Both the position numbers and the translations under genes were made by a program. The notes under the pieces were generated by a model. That model was not told the origin of the DNA. It was given only the letters and a program-made list of their open reading frames with translations, and searched no databases. A stretch of DNA of 6,314 nt from Eubacterium sp. (GTDB lineage: Bacteria; Bacillota; Clostridia; Lachnospirales; Lachnospiraceae), in assembly GCA_003520145.1 (NCBI GenBank), contig DOVJ01000130.1, positions 1-6,314 of the forward strand, read 5' to 3'. Shown here piece by piece: positions 4,762 through 6,314 of the stretch (the first letter of the stretch is position 1; each line of letters begins with the position of its first letter).

Positions 4762-5160
4762 TTAGAATACATGATCATCATGGTCGTCGTCATAATCTCC
4801 GCCAACCATAACTTCTCTTGAAGATACTCTTCTTCTTTCTCTCTCTTTCTCTACAGTATCTGACAGTACCTTCATAACACCTGTAGAATTCTTTATATTC
4901 TCTATCTTAAGAATAGGCGATGTCTTATCTGCAGTGTTGCATATTATAGTTCCAAGTCCGAATATCATCTGACCGAAGGTCCTTGATAAAGTCCAGTCCT
5001 GGATACGATACAACATAACATTCTCCTGTTTGGTATTGAAGAATCCTGTCTTAACCATCAAACGATCCTCAGTAAGCTTATAGATCGTGAATGACCAAGG
5101 AAGTCCAAGGAATGTTCTCTTTCTGTCTCTCCATAGATAATCAACTGTTGTTTTCCCCAT
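4762..5160 (-). CDS. Small soluble bacterial PH-domain protein (bPH2-like)
   Basis: 132 aa, no signal peptide and no membrane helix. Residues about 8-105 match the bacterial PH (YdbS/bPH2) pattern: LWRDRKRTFLGLPWSFTIYKLTEDRL, then a hairpin with MVKTGFFNTKQENVMLYRIQDWTLSR, then FGLGTIICNT and ILKIENIKN strands. Most bPH2 proteins carry membrane helices before the domain; this one has only the domain. After a charged helix (VEKERERRR) the protein ends in an Asp/His-rich tail (DYDDDHDDHVF), a possible metal-binding stretch. It follows fliS by 48 nt with no terminator between, so it is probably the last gene of the flagellin operon; a flagellar role is suggested only by this. There is no in-frame start upstream (TAA six codons before), and no Shine-Dalgarno next to the ATG; AAAGGAG sits 26 nt away beyond a small hairpin. 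Confidence 0.85.
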   Translation of the reverse strand: MGKTTVDYLWRDRKRTFLGLPWSFTIYKLTEDRLMVKTGFFNTKQENVMLYRIQDWTLSRTFGQMIFGLGTIICNTADKTSPILKIENIKNSTGVMKVLSDTVEKERERRRVSSREVMVGGDYDDDHDDHVF

Positions 5161-5193
5161 CTTATTATGCTGCCATTAGGCAGACTCTCCTTT
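5161..5193 (-). promoter_or_regulatory. Unusual translation start region of the PH-domain gene
   Basis: The only Shine-Dalgarno (AAAGGAG, 5193-5187) is 26 nt before the ATG at 5160. Between them CTGCC-TAAT-GGCAG (5183-5170) forms a 5-bp hairpin; looping it out shortens the gap to about 12 nt. The same interval also holds a three-codon reading frame (ATG GCA GCA TAA, 5176-5165) 10 nt from the Shine-Dalgarno. Either hairpin looping or re-initiation could deliver ribosomes to the true start. Confidence 0.55.
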
Positions 5194-5208
5194 CATGTAG
5201 TAATGAGG

Positions 5209-5685
5209 TCACACTCTGAAGCCTCTTGTAGAGGTCTCCTGAGTAGTCTCGTTGCCTCGTGAATCCCTGCCATAAGTAAGGCCGCTGTACACAGGCTGAA
5301 CATTCTGCATAACAGGTCCGGATTCATCCTTACTAGCTACTATTATAAACGCTTCTCTCAATTTGTCAAGTATGCCGATAATTCTATCCAACTCCGAGAT
5401 ATCAAGTCTAAGAATAGCATTGAGAAGCGTTCTGTTTATGAACATGTAAAGCTTTGACAACTGCGCTGATATCTGATACTGGGTGTTGAGCGCGGAATTA
5501 AGCTCGTTGACAAACTGTCTTGCCTTCTTAAGTTCATACTTGAACTTCTCCGTATTGCCACCCTTGTATTCGTTGATACCGGAAAGGATATAATCCTTGG
5601 TAATCTCGTACATGATAACGATGAGTTCAGTCCTTGTTGCTGCCGCTATCCTGCTTGTATATGCCTTTGTCTCTCTTTCATCCAT
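5209..5685 (-). CDS. fliS: Flagellin export chaperone FliS
   Basis: 158 aa. FliS binds the C-terminal D0 region of flagellin in the cytoplasm, preventing premature polymerisation and delivering it to the flagellar type III export gate. The sequence has the FliS four-helix plan: AYTSRIAAATRTELIVIMYEITKDYI at the N-terminus, a second helix with KFKYELKKARQFVNELNSAL, a third with ISAQLSKLYMFINRTLLNAILR, and a fourth with ISELDRIIGILDKLREAFIIV. The core ends near residue 117; residues 118-158 are a low-complexity polar tail with QPVYSGLTYG, longer than the usual length of about 125-135 aa. I chose ATG 5685 because AAGGGG lies 8 nt upstream; the GTG at 5694 would overlap that site. It lies 32 nt after the flagellin gene, which supports the assignment. 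Confidence 0.96.
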   Translation of the reverse strand: MDERETKAYTSRIAAATRTELIVIMYEITKDYILSGINEYKGGNTEKFKYELKKARQFVNELNSALNTQYQISAQLSKLYMFINRTLLNAILRLDISELDRIIGILDKLREAFIIVASKDESGPVMQNVQPVYSGLTYGRDSRGNETTQETSTRGFRV

Positions 5686-5717
5686 TCCGATCACCCCTTC
5701 TTTCTCTCAATCTGTGA

Positions 5718-6314
5718 TTACTGCAGCAACTGCAACACATTCTCAGGTCTTTCGTTCGCCTGCGAAAGCATCGATATACCAGCCTGTGAAAGTATGTTCT
5801 GCTGTGTATATTCAGTCATCTCTTCTGCCATATCTACATCCATGATAACTGACAGAGCCGATGTCAAGTTCTCTGAAGATACATCTATGTTCGACTTCGA
5901 GTATTCCATACGATTCTGATAAGCACCAAGTCTTGATCTAGTAAGTGATACGAAGTCAAGAGCCTGACCTATCTTGTTGATACCATCGCTCGCAAGTGCA
6001 AATGTCATGACATTCAGATTCTCGAGTCCAAGTGTCTTTGTCGTCACTTCAGGCAGATCGACCATGATCTCCTGGTTTTCGTTAGCGCCTACGTGAACAG
6101 ACATCATACCGTAGTTAGTTACGTCAAGAGTTGCCGTAGAGCTTTCCGTTCCGCCTTCTACGAAGAATCTAAGCTCAAACCCGTTCTTAGCCTTAACATT
6201 TACTAAGTTCCCGTCGGTTGTATAGGTAGCAGACTCATCAAAGCTTGGCTCGCCCGTCACGAGATTAACCTTCACATCCGAGCCACTGACTTCTGTAGCA
6301 CTCATACCGAGAGC
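5718..6314 (-). CDS. Flagellin, C-terminal part (5' end outside window)
   Basis: Structural filament protein exported by the flagellar type III apparatus. 198 codons are visible; the frame is open to base 6314, so the N-terminal D0/D1 and most of the variable region are missing. The part from about MSVHVGANENQEIMVDLP onward is the D1 return: MSVHVGANENQ corresponds to the common lqIGAN segment, LGLENLNV to the switch-like region, then FVSLTRSRLGAYQNRMEYS and SENLTSALSVIMDVDMAEEM, and the D0 helix NILSQAGISMLSQANERPENVLQLLQ, the usual flagellin terminus. The segment upstream of it (ALGMSATEVSGSD and on) is the end of the variable surface domain. The stretch ALSVIMDVDMAEEM deviates from the common ESrIRDvDMAEE form. 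With fliS 32 nt downstream, the identity is firm; which flagellin paralogue it is cannot be told. Confidence 0.96.
   Translation of the reverse strand, partial: ALGMSATEVSGSDVKVNLVTGEPSFDESATYTTDGNLVNVKAKNGFELRFFVEGGTESSTATLDVTNYGMMSVHVGANENQEIMVDLPEVTTKTLGLENLNVMTFALASDGINKIGQALDFVSLTRSRLGAYQNRMEYSKSNIDVSSENLTSALSVIMDVDMAEEMTEYTQQNILSQAGISMLSQANERPENVLQLLQ

Noticed and set aside
5686..5694. GTG start of FliS at 5694
   Set aside because: The AAGGGG site abuts this codon; it is correctly spaced (8 nt) only for ATG 5685.

Overview
The window looks like chromosomal DNA of a low-to-moderate GC, flagellated Gram-positive bacterium, most likely a Clostridia member of the Lachnospiraceae type (Roseburia/Butyrivibrio-like). 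This rests on the flagellin-fliS order, Gram-positive Shine-Dalgarno sites, consensus SigA-type promoters and protein style; no 16S or marker gene is present, so the taxon is an inference. Every gene I can support lies on the minus strand, so transcription runs from high to low coordinates.

Region 1 (6314 to about 4690) is the end of a flagellar filament operon: the C-terminal part of flagellin (start outside the window), the flagellin export chaperone FliS, and a small soluble bacterial PH-domain protein with an Asp/His-rich tail. A strong intrinsic terminator (4689-4737) closes it. The PH gene has an unusual start region, with a hairpin between the Shine-Dalgarno and the ATG.

Region 2 (about 4690 to 4068) is a regulatory spacer followed by one small gene. 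The spacer holds a 12-bp inverted repeat, a degenerate 9-nt tandem repeat, an imperfect palindrome and a perfect TTGACA-17-TATAAT promoter. The gene encodes an unrecognised 105-aa protein with two CxxC motifs, and its Shine-Dalgarno can be masked by an anti-Shine-Dalgarno in its own leader.

Region 3 (4068 to 1) is a bacteriocin-type operon with its own perfect TTGACA-17-TATAAT promoter. Its leader of about 138 nt carries three copies of the palindrome GTGGTACCAC. The first gene encodes a secreted lactococcin-972-like bacteriocin precursor with an apparent C-terminal extension. An intrinsic terminator follows at once. Then come, tightly packed or overlapping, an FtsX/MacB-like membrane protein, a seven-helix membrane protein with an extracytoplasmic M1-aminopeptidase-like beta domain but no HExxH, a CcmA/BcrA-like ABC ATPase, and the first 36 codons of another membrane protein that runs off the window. 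The likely logic is one Sec-secreted toxin made in excess (terminator as valve) plus a self-protection and/or export ABC system.

The most notable content is the non-canonical gene set around the lactococcin-972-like gene and the triplicated palindromic leader, which could act as operators or as a folding switch in the RNA. No tRNA, rRNA, CRISPR array, transposase or attachment site was seen. The long plus-strand reading frames are shadows of the minus-strand genes.
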